Assembly (NCBI RefSeq): GCF_051652165.1
Contig: NZ_JBOFTR010000016.1
Span: forward strand, 62,001-126,000
Length of the DNA: 64,000 nucleotides
Reading direction: 5' to 3'
Origin: Plesiomonas sp051652165
GTDB lineage: Bacteria; Pseudomonadota; Gammaproteobacteria; Enterobacterales; CAMTGL01
The position numbers and the translations under genes are program-made. The notes under the pieces are model-generated. The model saw only the letters and a program-made list of their open reading frames with translations, had not been told where the DNA came from and made no database searches. Of this stretch, positions 44,065-52,692 are shown piece by piece (positions within the stretch are counted from its first letter, which is position 1; every line of letters begins with the position of its first letter).

Positions 44065-44505
44065 ATGCGCTATCTGTTTAGCCTTATCTGTGGCGTGCTG
44101 TTTGGCAGTGGATTAACCGTTTCGGGTATGAATAATCCGGCCAAAGTACAAGACTTTTTGGATATTACCGGCAACTGGGATCCGACACTGGCATTTGTCA
44201 TGTTTGGTGCACTTGCCGTTTTCTCTACCGGCTATTTTCGCTGGGTAAAGCCTTGTTCAACCGCAGTTTGCGGTGATCCGCTTCCTGATACTGCCAGTAA
44301 AAAAATCACGTTACGCTTAGTCTGCGGAGCGGCTATTTTTGGTGTTGGTTGGGGGTTAGCGGGGATCTGCCCAGGCCCTGCGATTACCTTACTTGTCGAG
44401 CCTTCCTTACCTACAGTGCTGTTTTTTTCTGCGTTGGTCATCGGGTTATGGCTAGGTGACAAGGCCACAAATAGCTTGGTAAAGGAGAGTACCCCAAAAG
44501 GTTAA
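44065..44505 (+). CDS. YeeE/YedE-family transporter half, C-terminal type
   Basis: 146 residues, four hydrophobic helices. Starts MRYLFSLICGVLFGSGLTVSGMNNPAKVQDFLDI, the family's second-half signature, with a Cys in WGLAGICPGPA that pairs with the first half's motif. GGGAGAGAG lies upstream of the ATG. 100 bp after the first half on the same strand, so an operon of two. Confidence 0.82.
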   Translation: MRYLFSLICGVLFGSGLTVSGMNNPAKVQDFLDITGNWDPTLAFVMFGALAVFSTGYFRWVKPCSTAVCGDPLPDTASKKITLRLVCGAAIFGVGWGLAGICPGPAITLLVEPSLPTVLFFSALVIGLWLGDKATNSLVKESTPKG

Positions 44506-44552
44506 TTTTTGATTTTTTTCACTATTATCATTATCAGCTATTACCAATGTTT

Positions 44553-44604
44553 ACCGATACGCTACCCAAGGGTGAAAACCCCTCTGAACGGGTAGAGTAT
44601 CGGT
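44553..44604. terminator. Long hairpin between convergent genes
   Basis: ACCGATACGCTACCC and GGGTAGAGTATCGGT form a 15-base stem with one mismatch. It lies between the YeeE/YedE pair and mdlB and could end both. No T run is present, so its efficiency is doubtful. Confidence 0.5.
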
Positions 44605-44612
44605 ATAAAACA

Positions 44613-46376
44613 CTATCTTGCTTTTTGCTGCAACAACTGATCGGTGACTTGCTGAAGTTGCCACATCTGCGCATATCGCCCCTGCTGCTGTAACAATGCA
44701 GCATGCTTACCCTGTTCAGCAATATTGCCTCGGTGTAGTACCACGATTTGATCGGCATCTACAATGGTGGATAAACGGTGCGCAATCACAATCAGTGTTG
44801 TAGAGCGGCGTACCCGTGCTAATGCCGTTTGAATTGATCTCTCTGTGCCGGAGTCAATATTTGCCGTAGCCTCATCAAGAATCAGCACTTTTGGCTGCTG
44901 TACTAGCACTCGCGCAAGAGCGAGGAGCTGTTTTTGCCCCACAGAGAGGTTATTGCCCTGCTCACCAAACAAGGTGTGCAACCCTTGTGGTAACGCACTA
45001 ACCAATTCAGCCAGTTCAACTTGCTTTAATACCGCCCAAACAGCCTCTTCACTCACTTCGCGCCCCAGCGCAACGTTGTCATACACAGTCGCTGCCAGTA
45101 CTACGGGGTCTTGCTGCACCATAGCAATATCATGACGCAAAACATCATGCGATAGTGTTGATAAAGGTTGTCCACCCAGTAAAATTTGCCCCTCTTGTAC
45201 TGGATAGTAGCCCATCAACAGGCTTGCTAACGTACTTTTTCCGCTACCTGTATGACCGACTAATGCCAGAAAACCTCGGTCAGGCACATTCAGTGTAATC
45301 TGCTGCAAAACCGGCTCTGCAACATGATAAGCAAAACTGAGGTTACGCACTTCCACACGGCCATCAGCCAGTGGCTGGATGCTGACACCGTAGTGCTGTG
45401 CCGGCGCATCCATTAACGTGAAAATACGCTCTCCGGCAACAATGGCTTGTTGCAGCATAGATTGTTGTGACGTCAGCTCGATCAACGGCTCATTTAAGCG
45501 GCCAAGATAGCTAATAAATGCGTACAACACGCCGACACCAATGCTGCCGGTGGCTGAAAACCCGAATACCAGCAACAATCCACTCAGTACCGAGGCTGAA
45601 ATCAGGCTCAGTAATGGGCGCAGTAAGAAGGCATCTAACCGCAAAGCCTGCATTCTTGCACGGTAATGTGCCTGACTTTCTGCCGAAAGCTTTTCGCCCA
45701 TTCGCGCTTCTTGCCGCATTTGCTGGATCACACTGATACCGCTGATCGTTTCATTAAAACCATCATTAATTCCGGCCAGTAAACTACGCACTTTACGCAC
45801 TATCGGAATACTGCGTTTTTGATACAGGCTCATCACAGTCAGCACGGCAGGAAACATGACCATTGCGACCAGCGTCATCTTCCAGTTGAGCACAAACATC
45901 GCCACCAGCATGGTGCTGATCAAGGCAATATTACGCAATGCTGTTACCAATACTGTCACATACAGGTCTTTCACAACCTCGGTATCATTGGTCACTTTTG
46001 AGATCAGTTGCCCTACCGGTTGAGTATCAAACGCACTTAACGGCTGGCGGATGGCTGCCTGAAACACCTCACAGCGCACCTGCTGAACCACGTTCAATGC
46101 AACATGGTTGAAACGCAGCGCCTGAAAATAGTGCAGTGTTCCGGCACCAAATTGTAAACACAAAAATCCGACCACCAGCCCAACAACAGGCCACAGTGGA
46201 AGATAGCGCTGAGAAAGAAAATGGTCGATAAAAAAACTGACCAATAATGGGCCACCCACTTCGGCTATCGAAGCTAACCACAGCATTAAGGTAGCAATAA
46301 TAATATCTTTCTTATGTGCCTTACCGTAGCGCAGTAAACGCTTCAACGTTGGCCACTGTTCACGCAGGTTCAACAT
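44613..46376 (-). CDS. mdlB: ABC exporter half MdlB
   Basis: Half-transporter (membrane domain plus ATPase), 587 residues. N-terminal WPTLKRLLRYGK, six helices to about 310, nucleotide-binding domain with Walker A VGHTGSGKST, signature NLSVGQKQLLALARVL and Walker B VLILDEATANIDS. The LSVGQ signature in place of LSGGQ matches MdlB. It overlaps the end of mdlA by 17 bp, consistent with a heterodimer made from one mRNA. Substrate unknown. Confidence 0.94.
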   Translation of the reverse strand: MLNLREQWPTLKRLLRYGKAHKKDIIIATLMLWLASIAEVGGPLLVSFFIDHFLSQRYLPLWPVVGLVVGFLCLQFGAGTLHYFQALRFNHVALNVVQQVRCEVFQAAIRQPLSAFDTQPVGQLISKVTNDTEVVKDLYVTVLVTALRNIALISTMLVAMFVLNWKMTLVAMVMFPAVLTVMSLYQKRSIPIVRKVRSLLAGINDGFNETISGISVIQQMRQEARMGEKLSAESQAHYRARMQALRLDAFLLRPLLSLISASVLSGLLLVFGFSATGSIGVGVLYAFISYLGRLNEPLIELTSQQSMLQQAIVAGERIFTLMDAPAQHYGVSIQPLADGRVEVRNLSFAYHVAEPVLQQITLNVPDRGFLALVGHTGSGKSTLASLLMGYYPVQEGQILLGGQPLSTLSHDVLRHDIAMVQQDPVVLAATVYDNVALGREVSEEAVWAVLKQVELAELVSALPQGLHTLFGEQGNNLSVGQKQLLALARVLVQQPKVLILDEATANIDSGTERSIQTALARVRRSTTLIVIAHRLSTIVDADQIVVLHRGNIAEQGKHAALLQQQGRYAQMWQLQQVTDQLLQQKAR

Positions 46377-48129
46377 TGTTCACTCCATCATCCTGCTCTA
46401 AGGCTTGTTCTAGCTGTTGATATTGGTACATATCCTGATACCACCCAGACTGGTGGCGAAGTGCATCATGTTTGCCGCGCTGAATAATACGCCCTTGTTG
46501 CAGAACCACAATTTCATCGGCCTCTGCCAGCGCAGATAGTCGGTGAGCAGCCACTAGCATAGTACGGCCTTGTCGCCACTGTTTTAGGTTATACAAAATC
46601 CGGTGCTCAGTCTGCCCATCTACTGCAGAGAGTGCATCATCCAGAATCAAGATTTCAGCATCCAGCAGCAGCGCACGTGCAATGGCAATACGCTGTTTTT
46701 GCCCGCCAGAGAGCATCACACCACGCTCACCGACTTGCGTTTGATAGCCTTGCGGTAAATGGGCAATATCGTCAGCAACACAAGCAAGCTCTGCTGCCCG
46801 CTGAATCTGCGCTAATGTGGACTCTGGGCGACCAAATGCAATATTTTCAGCGATGGTTGCAGAAAACAAAAACGGGGTTTGGCTCACTACGGCCAGCCGT
46901 GCACGCCATGCATCCAGTGCAATATCTGTCAGTGGTAGAGCATGAAAAGTGATCTCATTATGTGCCACATCAAACTGCCGCTGCACCAAGGCTAACAAGG
47001 TACTTTTACCGGAACCGGTTGCACCGCATAAACCTAAAACCATGCCCGGTGTGACCTGAATATCAATCTGTTGCAGTACTGAATGTGGGTTTTCAGGGTA
47101 CAAAAATTGCGTAATATTCAGGGATAAAACACCGCGTTCAGTCGGGATCGGCAAATGACCGGCAGTAATATCAATATCCTCTTCCAACAAAGACTGCACA
47201 CGAACATACGCAGCACTGCCGCGCTCGACAATATTGAACATCCATGCCAGCGCCAACATCGGCCAGATCATCAGACCAAGATACATCACAAAACTGGTCA
47301 ATTGCCCTAAAGTCAGATGACCATTAACCACCATCCAGCTTCCACCGCCCACGGCCAATAAGTTGGCTGAGGCAATCGCCACATAGATAGTCGGATTAAA
47401 CTTTGCATCAACACGCGCCACGTGCATATTCCGCTCACTGGCCTGCTGCGCGGTTTGCGCAAAATGCTGCATCTGGCGCGTTTCCAGCCCAAATGCTTTA
47501 ATCATCCGAATACTGGTCAGTGTCTCTTGCACATTATTATTTAATGATGAAAATGCAGCCTGTGCAGCCCGAAAACGGTGATGTAACTGATCACCATAAC
47601 GTTTAATCACTGCCGCCATAATCGGCATGGGCAATAATGCAAGTAAAGTGAGTTGCCAGCTTAGTTGGGTACTCATAATAAATAGCACAGCCAGCCCCAT
47701 CACCATAGAGTCAACCAACGTCAACACACCTTCACCGGCCGCAAATACCACCCGATCAATGTCATTGGTTGCACGAGCCATCAGATCGCCGGTTCTATGC
47801 TTAAGGTAAAATCGCCCGTGCTGGCGGCTAAGTTGCCGATAAATATCCTGCCGTAATATCACAGCAAGGCGATATGATGCGCCAAACAGTAGCACTCGCC
47901 ATACAACCCGTAATAGATATACCGCCAGCGCACAACCTAATAAAACGGCAACAAACCCCAATAAATGCTGCGTGCTCATTTGTTGCCGATCAATTCCATC
48001 AACAATATGCCCAACCAGCATCGGGGGTAAAAGCTCTAAAAATGCAATAGAAACCAATAACCCAATTGCACCGATATAGCGTTTCCATTGTTGGCGAAAA
48101 AACCAACTGAGTTGCCTAAATAATCCCAC
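46360..48129 (-). CDS. mdlA: ABC exporter half MdlA
   Basis: Partner of MdlB. The GTG at 48129 has GGGG six bases upstream and gives 589 residues beginning MGLFRQLSWFF, aligning with E. coli MdlA (590). A GTG at 48186 opens the frame 19 codons earlier but has no ribosome-binding site. Walker A CGATGSGKST, signature MLSGGQKQRIAIARALL, Walker B ILILDDALSAVD (Asp instead of the catalytic Glu, a typical degenerate site in one half of heterodimeric exporters). First gene of mdlA-mdlB. Confidence 0.93.
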   Translation of the reverse strand: MGLFRQLSWFFRQQWKRYIGAIGLLVSIAFLELLPPMLVGHIVDGIDRQQMSTQHLLGFVAVLLGCALAVYLLRVVWRVLLFGASYRLAVILRQDIYRQLSRQHGRFYLKHRTGDLMARATNDIDRVVFAAGEGVLTLVDSMVMGLAVLFIMSTQLSWQLTLLALLPMPIMAAVIKRYGDQLHHRFRAAQAAFSSLNNNVQETLTSIRMIKAFGLETRQMQHFAQTAQQASERNMHVARVDAKFNPTIYVAIASANLLAVGGGSWMVVNGHLTLGQLTSFVMYLGLMIWPMLALAWMFNIVERGSAAYVRVQSLLEEDIDITAGHLPIPTERGVLSLNITQFLYPENPHSVLQQIDIQVTPGMVLGLCGATGSGKSTLLALVQRQFDVAHNEITFHALPLTDIALDAWRARLAVVSQTPFLFSATIAENIAFGRPESTLAQIQRAAELACVADDIAHLPQGYQTQVGERGVMLSGGQKQRIAIARALLLDAEILILDDALSAVDGQTEHRILYNLKQWRQGRTMLVAAHRLSALAEADEIVVLQQGRIIQRGKHDALRHQSGWYQDMYQYQQLEQALEQDDGVNNVEPA

Positions 48130-48375
48130 AGAAAACCCCGATTTTTTTGTATCAAAAATCAATACACCACTATGCGCTGTAGTCACTTAGCTTGGCGTTT
48201 AAAAGCTGATATATTACAGCACCGCTCTTTAAATGATAATGTATTTCATTACTATTTGAATCGGTAACACCTTTTAACTAGTCAACCCAATTGGTGATAG
48301 TCTCATCACTGTTACTGTATATTATGTTATACATGCTAGATAACTTTAGATGTATACAAAAAGTCGGGTATAAAA

Positions 48376-48900
48376 ATGACCGTTGCATTCACCTCTTTCA
48401 TTGCCATGAGTTTGCAAGTCTCTTATCAGCAAGATGATCTCTTTTGTGAAATAGAAAATGAAATTATTGAGATTGGGGCTGTCGCGGTAAAACCTGATGG
48501 TACAATTACCGAGCAATTTCATGCTGTCGTAAAACCCTGTTTTGAACCTGAACTCACCGAGCTCTGTCAGATAAACACAGGGATTACACAAGCACAGATT
48601 GATGCAGCCTCACCATTTCCAAAGGTGATCAAGGATTTTGCGCTATGGGTGACTCGCCAACAGGCTCAAGGTTGGATCAGTTGGGGAAAGCGTGATGCTG
48701 TCCTGATGAGTGCAGATTGCGCAAGAACTGACAGTGAATGGCCTTTCCCTGATGATTTCACTTATCTTGATGCCCGCCAATTTGTACTCAACCAACCTGT
48801 GCCTATTGCACCAGAAGAGACTCATTTAAGTACACGTACTACACCACCAAATGCACTGTTAAACGCTATTTCACTTGCAGAGTTGTTGCCAAATGCATAA
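48376..48900 (+). CDS. DEDDh exonuclease-like protein with degenerate active site
   Basis: 174 residues with the exonuclease (RNase T/DnaQ) fold: FIAMSLQVSY strand, ENEIIEIGAVAV, INTGIT, and the C-terminal NALLNAISLAELL helix. The metal-binding residues are largely gone. The expected D-x-E of motif I is Ser12 and Gln14, the motif III His is Pro158, and the last Asp is Asn163; an Asp remains in WGKRD. It is therefore probably not a nuclease and may keep a binding role, or be decaying while still open. No usual Shine-Dalgarno sequence precedes the ATG at 48376. Divergent from mdlA. Confidence 0.65.
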   Translation: MTVAFTSFIAMSLQVSYQQDDLFCEIENEIIEIGAVAVKPDGTITEQFHAVVKPCFEPELTELCQINTGITQAQIDAASPFPKVIKDFALWVTRQQAQGWISWGKRDAVLMSADCARTDSEWPFPDDFTYLDARQFVLNQPVPIAPEETHLSTRTTPPNALLNAISLAELLPNA

Positions 48901-48948
48901 TTTAAGCAAATGGTATATCGCTTATTGTTAGTCATGAATGATAAGCCA

Positions 48949-48972
48949 CTTCCCCGCTATATCGCGGGGAAA
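48949..48972. other. Hairpin between the exonuclease-like gene and tdk
   Basis: TTCCCCGC and GCGGGGAA form an 8-bp GC-rich stem between convergent genes. No T run of note; a weak terminator is possible. Confidence 0.4.
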
Positions 48973-49084
48973 GTTTCCATTATGTTCTTACTCTTGCCAC
49001 AATACTGTTAGATAAAGATCGGTATAGCCATATAGTGGGTTATTTTAGAGGGAATTAAAGATAACAACTCTCTATAGATTACTG

Positions 49085-49693
49085 CTAAACCAGTTGCGAT
49101 TGATCATTCATTTCGTTATCAGTAAAAGCCGATTTATAGTGTTTTCGGCACACTGATTCATAACGTTCATTACCACCAATTTGCACCTGCTCACCATCTC
49201 GCATCGCGATACCTTCGGCATTTAGGCGCAATACCATATTCGCTTTACGGCCACAATGACAAATGGTTTTTAACTCCACCAATTTATCGGCCCATGCCAG
49301 CAGATACAGGCTTCCAACAAACAGTTCGCCCTGAAAATCAGTACGTAAACCATAGCACAGTACCGGAATATCAAGACCATCAACCACATCAGAGAGCTGC
49401 TCAACTTGGCTGCGGCTCAAAAACTGACACTCATCAATCAGTACACAATCAATTTTTTGTTTTTGATGCTCACTTTCAATGCAAACATACAAATCTGTTT
49501 CAGATGAAAATAACAATGCATCGGATGATAACCCGATCCGCGAACTCACTTTCCCAACGCCAAAACGATCGTCAATTTCAGCCGTAAATACTAACGTACG
49601 TAATCCACGTTCTTGATAATTATAAGAGGATTGTAATAATGAGGTTGATTTACCTGCATTCATAGCTGAGTAATAAAAATATAACTGCGCCAT
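49085..49693 (-). CDS. tdk: Thymidine kinase
   Basis: Phosphorylates thymidine to dTMP in salvage. 202 residues (E. coli 205). P-loop GKSTSLL near residue 14, DECQFL Walker B, and the C-terminal zinc-binding cysteines (CHCGRKA and the Cys before RKHYK). Close to hns as in E. coli, though a transporter gene lies between them here. Confidence 0.95.
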   Translation of the reverse strand: MAQLYFYYSAMNAGKSTSLLQSSYNYQERGLRTLVFTAEIDDRFGVGKVSSRIGLSSDALLFSSETDLYVCIESEHQKQKIDCVLIDECQFLSRSQVEQLSDVVDGLDIPVLCYGLRTDFQGELFVGSLYLLAWADKLVELKTICHCGRKANMVLRLNAEGIAMRDGEQVQIGGNERYESVCRKHYKSAFTDNEMNDQSQLV

Positions 49694-49720
49694 GCGCGTG
49701 AATGCTCCTATTTTAAGCGT

Positions 49721-49745
49721 AAAAAAGGGCGGAAATCCGCCCTCC
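49721..49745 (-). terminator. Terminator of the NhaC-family gene
   Basis: GGGCGGA and TCCGCCC form a compact stem, with T6 on the minus strand, 20 bp past the stop codon at 49766. Confidence 0.88.
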
Positions 49746-49765
49746 TAATCATACTATATTCTGTA

Positions 49766-51358
49766 TTATGACACTGCTTTTATTGCAATAGGCCGTGGAC
49801 GTAAAAAATAAAACAAACCAATAACAAAACTAAACAACAGTGCTGAAACAGCCAGTGCAGTCATCGATGATTGGGTAACGCCCAACGTAATAAAACCAAC
49901 AACAGAAATACCGGCAACAACCAGTGTATATGGCAATTGAGTTGTCACATGATCAAGATGATTACAATGTGCACCTGTAGACGACAAAATGGTCGTATCA
50001 GAAATCGGTGAACAGTGATCACCAAACACCGCACCTGCCATTACCGCAGCCATCGAGGGTAGCAGCATTACGATGTCTGCAGCCGCAGCCATATCTGCGG
50101 CAATCGGTAACATGATGCCGAATGTGCCCCAGCTCGTCCCGGTTGAAAACGCCATAATACCTGCAACCATAAACAGCAGAACCGGCAGCATGCTAATTGG
50201 CATATTGCCCTGTACCAGCGATGAGAGATACTTGCCGGTCGACATATCTTTGATTACCGCACCGATAGTCCACGCAAACACTAAAATATATACAGCCGGT
50301 AGCATTGAGCGCATACCACTGAGCAACGCTTGTACCATTTCGCCCATTGCAACCCGCTGACGCAGGGTACTGACAATTGACAGGACTAAACCGACAATAC
50401 CGCCACTGACCAGTGAAATACCGACATCGGTATTTTCAAATGCACCAATAATTGAGAAGGCACTGCCTTCAGCTGCCAGCACCTTATAACCGGTAAAGAC
50501 CATGGCAGAAACAGTGACAACAACCAACGCAATAATTGGGATCAGCAAATCAGCAACACGGCCAGATTCCAGCTCACGTACAGAGAAACCAGAGTGCCCA
50601 TTATCTTGCTCATCCATCGGGCGACCAGTCAGTGAAATCCCCTCTTGCGCCATACGTTCATGACGACGCATCGGCCCGATATTGATAGAGAACCATGACA
50701 CTGCCAGCACCATCAGCAATGCAAAAATGGCATACAGATTCATCGGGATCATAGCGACAAACGCACCCAATGGCGTGTATTCTGTCACGCTGTGAGTCGC
50801 TAAAATGCCACCAATAATGGTAATGATATAAGCACCCCAACTGGAAGCGGGCATCATCACACACACCGGTGCTGCGGTTGAGTCAAGAATATAAGCTAAT
50901 TTTGCACGCGAAATATTTGCGCGATCTGTCACCGGGCGGGCAATCGAGCCAACGGCCAGACTATTGAAATAGTCATCAATAAAGATGAATGCGCCCAAAA
51001 ATACGGTCAGTAACTTTGCTCCGCGTGGCGTTTTCACCCGCTGACGCGCCCAAAGTGCAAATGCCCGGCTACCACCTGAAAGTGTCAGCATGGCAGTCAT
51101 TCCGCCCAGTAAGAATAAGAACAGCAGAATATAGATATTCCACAAATTCAATGCACCATCATCCCACGCTAATGCCGTGATCTTATGCTGCAGATACCCT
51201 AAAGAGCCCAAAGGAGAGAAACTGTTTAATAATAAAGCGCCGACCAAAATCCCCATGCCCAATGAAAACAGGACACGACGGGTCAATACGGCAAGCAGTA
51301 ACGCTGTGAGCGGGGGAAGTACCGCAAGAAATGAGTTTGAATAATCAACAATATTCAT
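49766..51358 (-). CDS. lysW: NhaC-family transporter under lysine riboswitch control, probable lysine transporter LysW
   Basis: 530 residues, about 12 membrane helices. NhaC-superfamily features: GAFIFIDDYFNSLAVG, MMPASSWGAYI, STGTSWGTFGIMLPIA, and GDHCSPISDTTILSSTGAHCNH. By sequence alone it would be called a Na+/H+ antiporter. The leader, however, is a lysine riboswitch, and NhaC homologues behind such riboswitches in Vibrio and Pasteurellaceae were named LysW and proposed to import lysine. Lysine transport, probably Na+-driven, is thus the better inference. The ATG at 51358 follows TTAAGGTAAAGATC. It lies between tdk and hns. Confidence 0.8.
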   Translation of the reverse strand: MNIVDYSNSFLAVLPPLTALLLAVLTRRVLFSLGMGILVGALLLNSFSPLGSLGYLQHKITALAWDDGALNLWNIYILLFLFLLGGMTAMLTLSGGSRAFALWARQRVKTPRGAKLLTVFLGAFIFIDDYFNSLAVGSIARPVTDRANISRAKLAYILDSTAAPVCVMMPASSWGAYIITIIGGILATHSVTEYTPLGAFVAMIPMNLYAIFALLMVLAVSWFSINIGPMRRHERMAQEGISLTGRPMDEQDNGHSGFSVRELESGRVADLLIPIIALVVVTVSAMVFTGYKVLAAEGSAFSIIGAFENTDVGISLVSGGIVGLVLSIVSTLRQRVAMGEMVQALLSGMRSMLPAVYILVFAWTIGAVIKDMSTGKYLSSLVQGNMPISMLPVLLFMVAGIMAFSTGTSWGTFGIMLPIAADMAAAADIVMLLPSMAAVMAGAVFGDHCSPISDTTILSSTGAHCNHLDHVTTQLPYTLVVAGISVVGFITLGVTQSSMTALAVSALLFSFVIGLFYFLRPRPIAIKAVS

Positions 51359-51445
51359 GATCTTTACCTTAAAAGTTCGGCGAAGATCTACTGACAGTCA
51401 GATGACTAAAGGTACGGAACAACGAATCTGTGAACCAAAACCAAC
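51359..51445 (-). promoter_or_regulatory. Expression platform of the lysine riboswitch
   Basis: No T-run terminator lies between aptamer and ATG, so control is probably at translation. TACCTTTAG (51414-51406) can pair with the ribosome-binding site AAGGTAA (51370-51364). A nearer CAGTAG (51393-51388) can pair with CTACTG (51451-51446), the closing strand of aptamer helix P1. The pairings are exclusive in principle. Folding was judged by eye. Confidence 0.45.
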
Positions 51446-51625
51446 CAGTAGCGCTCCATAGTGTATTAACAATCTTATGACTATGGCAGTGCAGCCCCTA
51501 TTTGAGTACTCCACCAGCTAGAGGGAGTGATAACCACTCTAACTTCGGCGCGGCTTCCTTTCATTGTCGATCAACAGAATCACCCTACTGACAATTACTG
51601 ATAAACAGCGCACCTCTACTTCAAA
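51446..51625 (-). ncRNA. Lysine riboswitch (L-box) aptamer
   Basis: Read on the minus strand, the conserved L-box elements appear in order: GTAGAGGTGCG (51619-51609), AGTA (51599-51596), GAAAGGAAGC followed by GCGCCGAAG (about 51563-51543), GCTGG (51518-51514) closing the P3 helix, GGGGCTGCACTGCC (P4 region), CATAG/CTATG closing P5, then GGAGCGCTAC pairing back to the first element as P1. The pattern follows the B. subtilis lysC aptamer segment by segment. Confidence 0.88.
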
Positions 51626-52177
51626 ACACGTTCAACAGCTAAATAAACAATGAATCATATTTCACATAACCACAACATTATGCATAACAAAATATCCCTT
51701 GAACAACGACCTATTTGTTTAACACTCATTATGTGATTAAAATTGAAAAATGAAACGCTCTTCAATCAAGCTGCCAAATCCATTGTAACAATTGATTTCA
51801 GTGATGCAATGCATAAATATCACTTTTTATAAGAATTATTTCACGATATATCACACAAAGGCATTTATGCATCAATGTACAATTTGTACTGCTAAAAATG
51901 ACATCCAGTATAAAATATACGTAACAATTCTCACTTCTTTATACTAACTTTAGACTCATTGAACAAATTATCACGCATTGGTCTAATATCTAAATGTAGT
52001 GATAAGATATGATTAAACGTTACGCTAAACTGACTTTATTTTTGTTATACATACTATTTTTAGCCATTTGATTATATACTTTTCCCATTAATTTAATTAT
52101 TTTTGTTTTATAGCTTGAATATTTTTTCTGTTAGCATTAAAAAGACAATAATTAATTCATATTTCGAGATAACAATG
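51626..52177 (+). promoter_or_regulatory. AT-rich control region between lysW and hns
   Basis: About 550 bp, strikingly AT-rich, between divergent genes. It holds the riboswitch promoter on one side and the hns promoter on the other. Such curved AT-rich DNA fits H-NS autoregulation, but no single site is assigned. Confidence 0.4.
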
Positions 52178-52597
52178 ATGAGCGAAATTATTAAAGTATT
52201 AAGTAATATCCGTAGCCTACGTGTTCTTGCCCGTGAAGTATCATTTGAGCAACTTGAAGATATGCTCAGTAAGTTAACGACTGTAGTAGAAGAGCGTCGT
52301 GAAGAAGCTGAGTTAAACCAAGCTGAAAACGAAGAGCGTCAACGCAAGCTTCAACAATATCGTGAAATGCTCATTAATGATGGTATTGATCCAAATGAAC
52401 TGTTTGAAATGCTTGCGAACAGTAAAACGGCGGCACCGAAAAAAGCAAAGCGCACTGCCCGACCAGCTAAATATGAATATACCGATGAAAATGGTGAACT
52501 AAAAACCTGGACAGGCCAAGGTCGTACACCAGCTATCATCAAACAAGCTCTTGATGCAGGTCAGGATTTAGAAAATTTCGCCATTACAGCAGAATAA
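52178..52597 (+). CDS. hns: Nucleoid-structuring protein H-NS
   Basis: Global silencer of AT-rich, often foreign, DNA. 139 residues. N-terminal coiled-coil oligomerisation part (SEIIKVLSNIRSLRVLAREV, then ERREEAELNQAENEERQRKL), linker, and C-terminal AT-hook-like DNA-binding domain with KTWTGQGRTP. ATG at 52178 is chosen (GAGAT eight bases upstream, family start MSE); the adjacent ATG at 52175 is equally possible. Next to tdk and galU genes as in E. coli. Confidence 0.95.
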   Translation: MSEIIKVLSNIRSLRVLAREVSFEQLEDMLSKLTTVVEERREEAELNQAENEERQRKLQQYREMLINDGIDPNELFEMLANSKTAAPKKAKRTARPAKYEYTDENGELKTWTGQGRTPAIIKQALDAGQDLENFAITAE

Positions 52598-52633
52598 ACG
52601 TTTCAATTTGTCATTGTACAATGAACGTCTATA

Positions 52634-52672
52634 AACAAAAATCCCACATTTCTTGTGGGATTTTTGTTTTAT
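52634..52672 (+). terminator. Bidirectional terminator between hns and the epimerase gene
   Basis: AAAAATCCCACA and TGTGGGATTTTT form a 12-bp stem with T-rich tails on both strands, between convergent genes. Confidence 0.9.
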
Positions 52673-52692
52673 TATGGTCAAATTTATCGAAC

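Noticed and set aside
48200..48220. A LexA-like palindrome CTG...CAG upstream of mdlA
   Set aside because: The spacing is eight bases instead of ten, so it does not match the SOS box.
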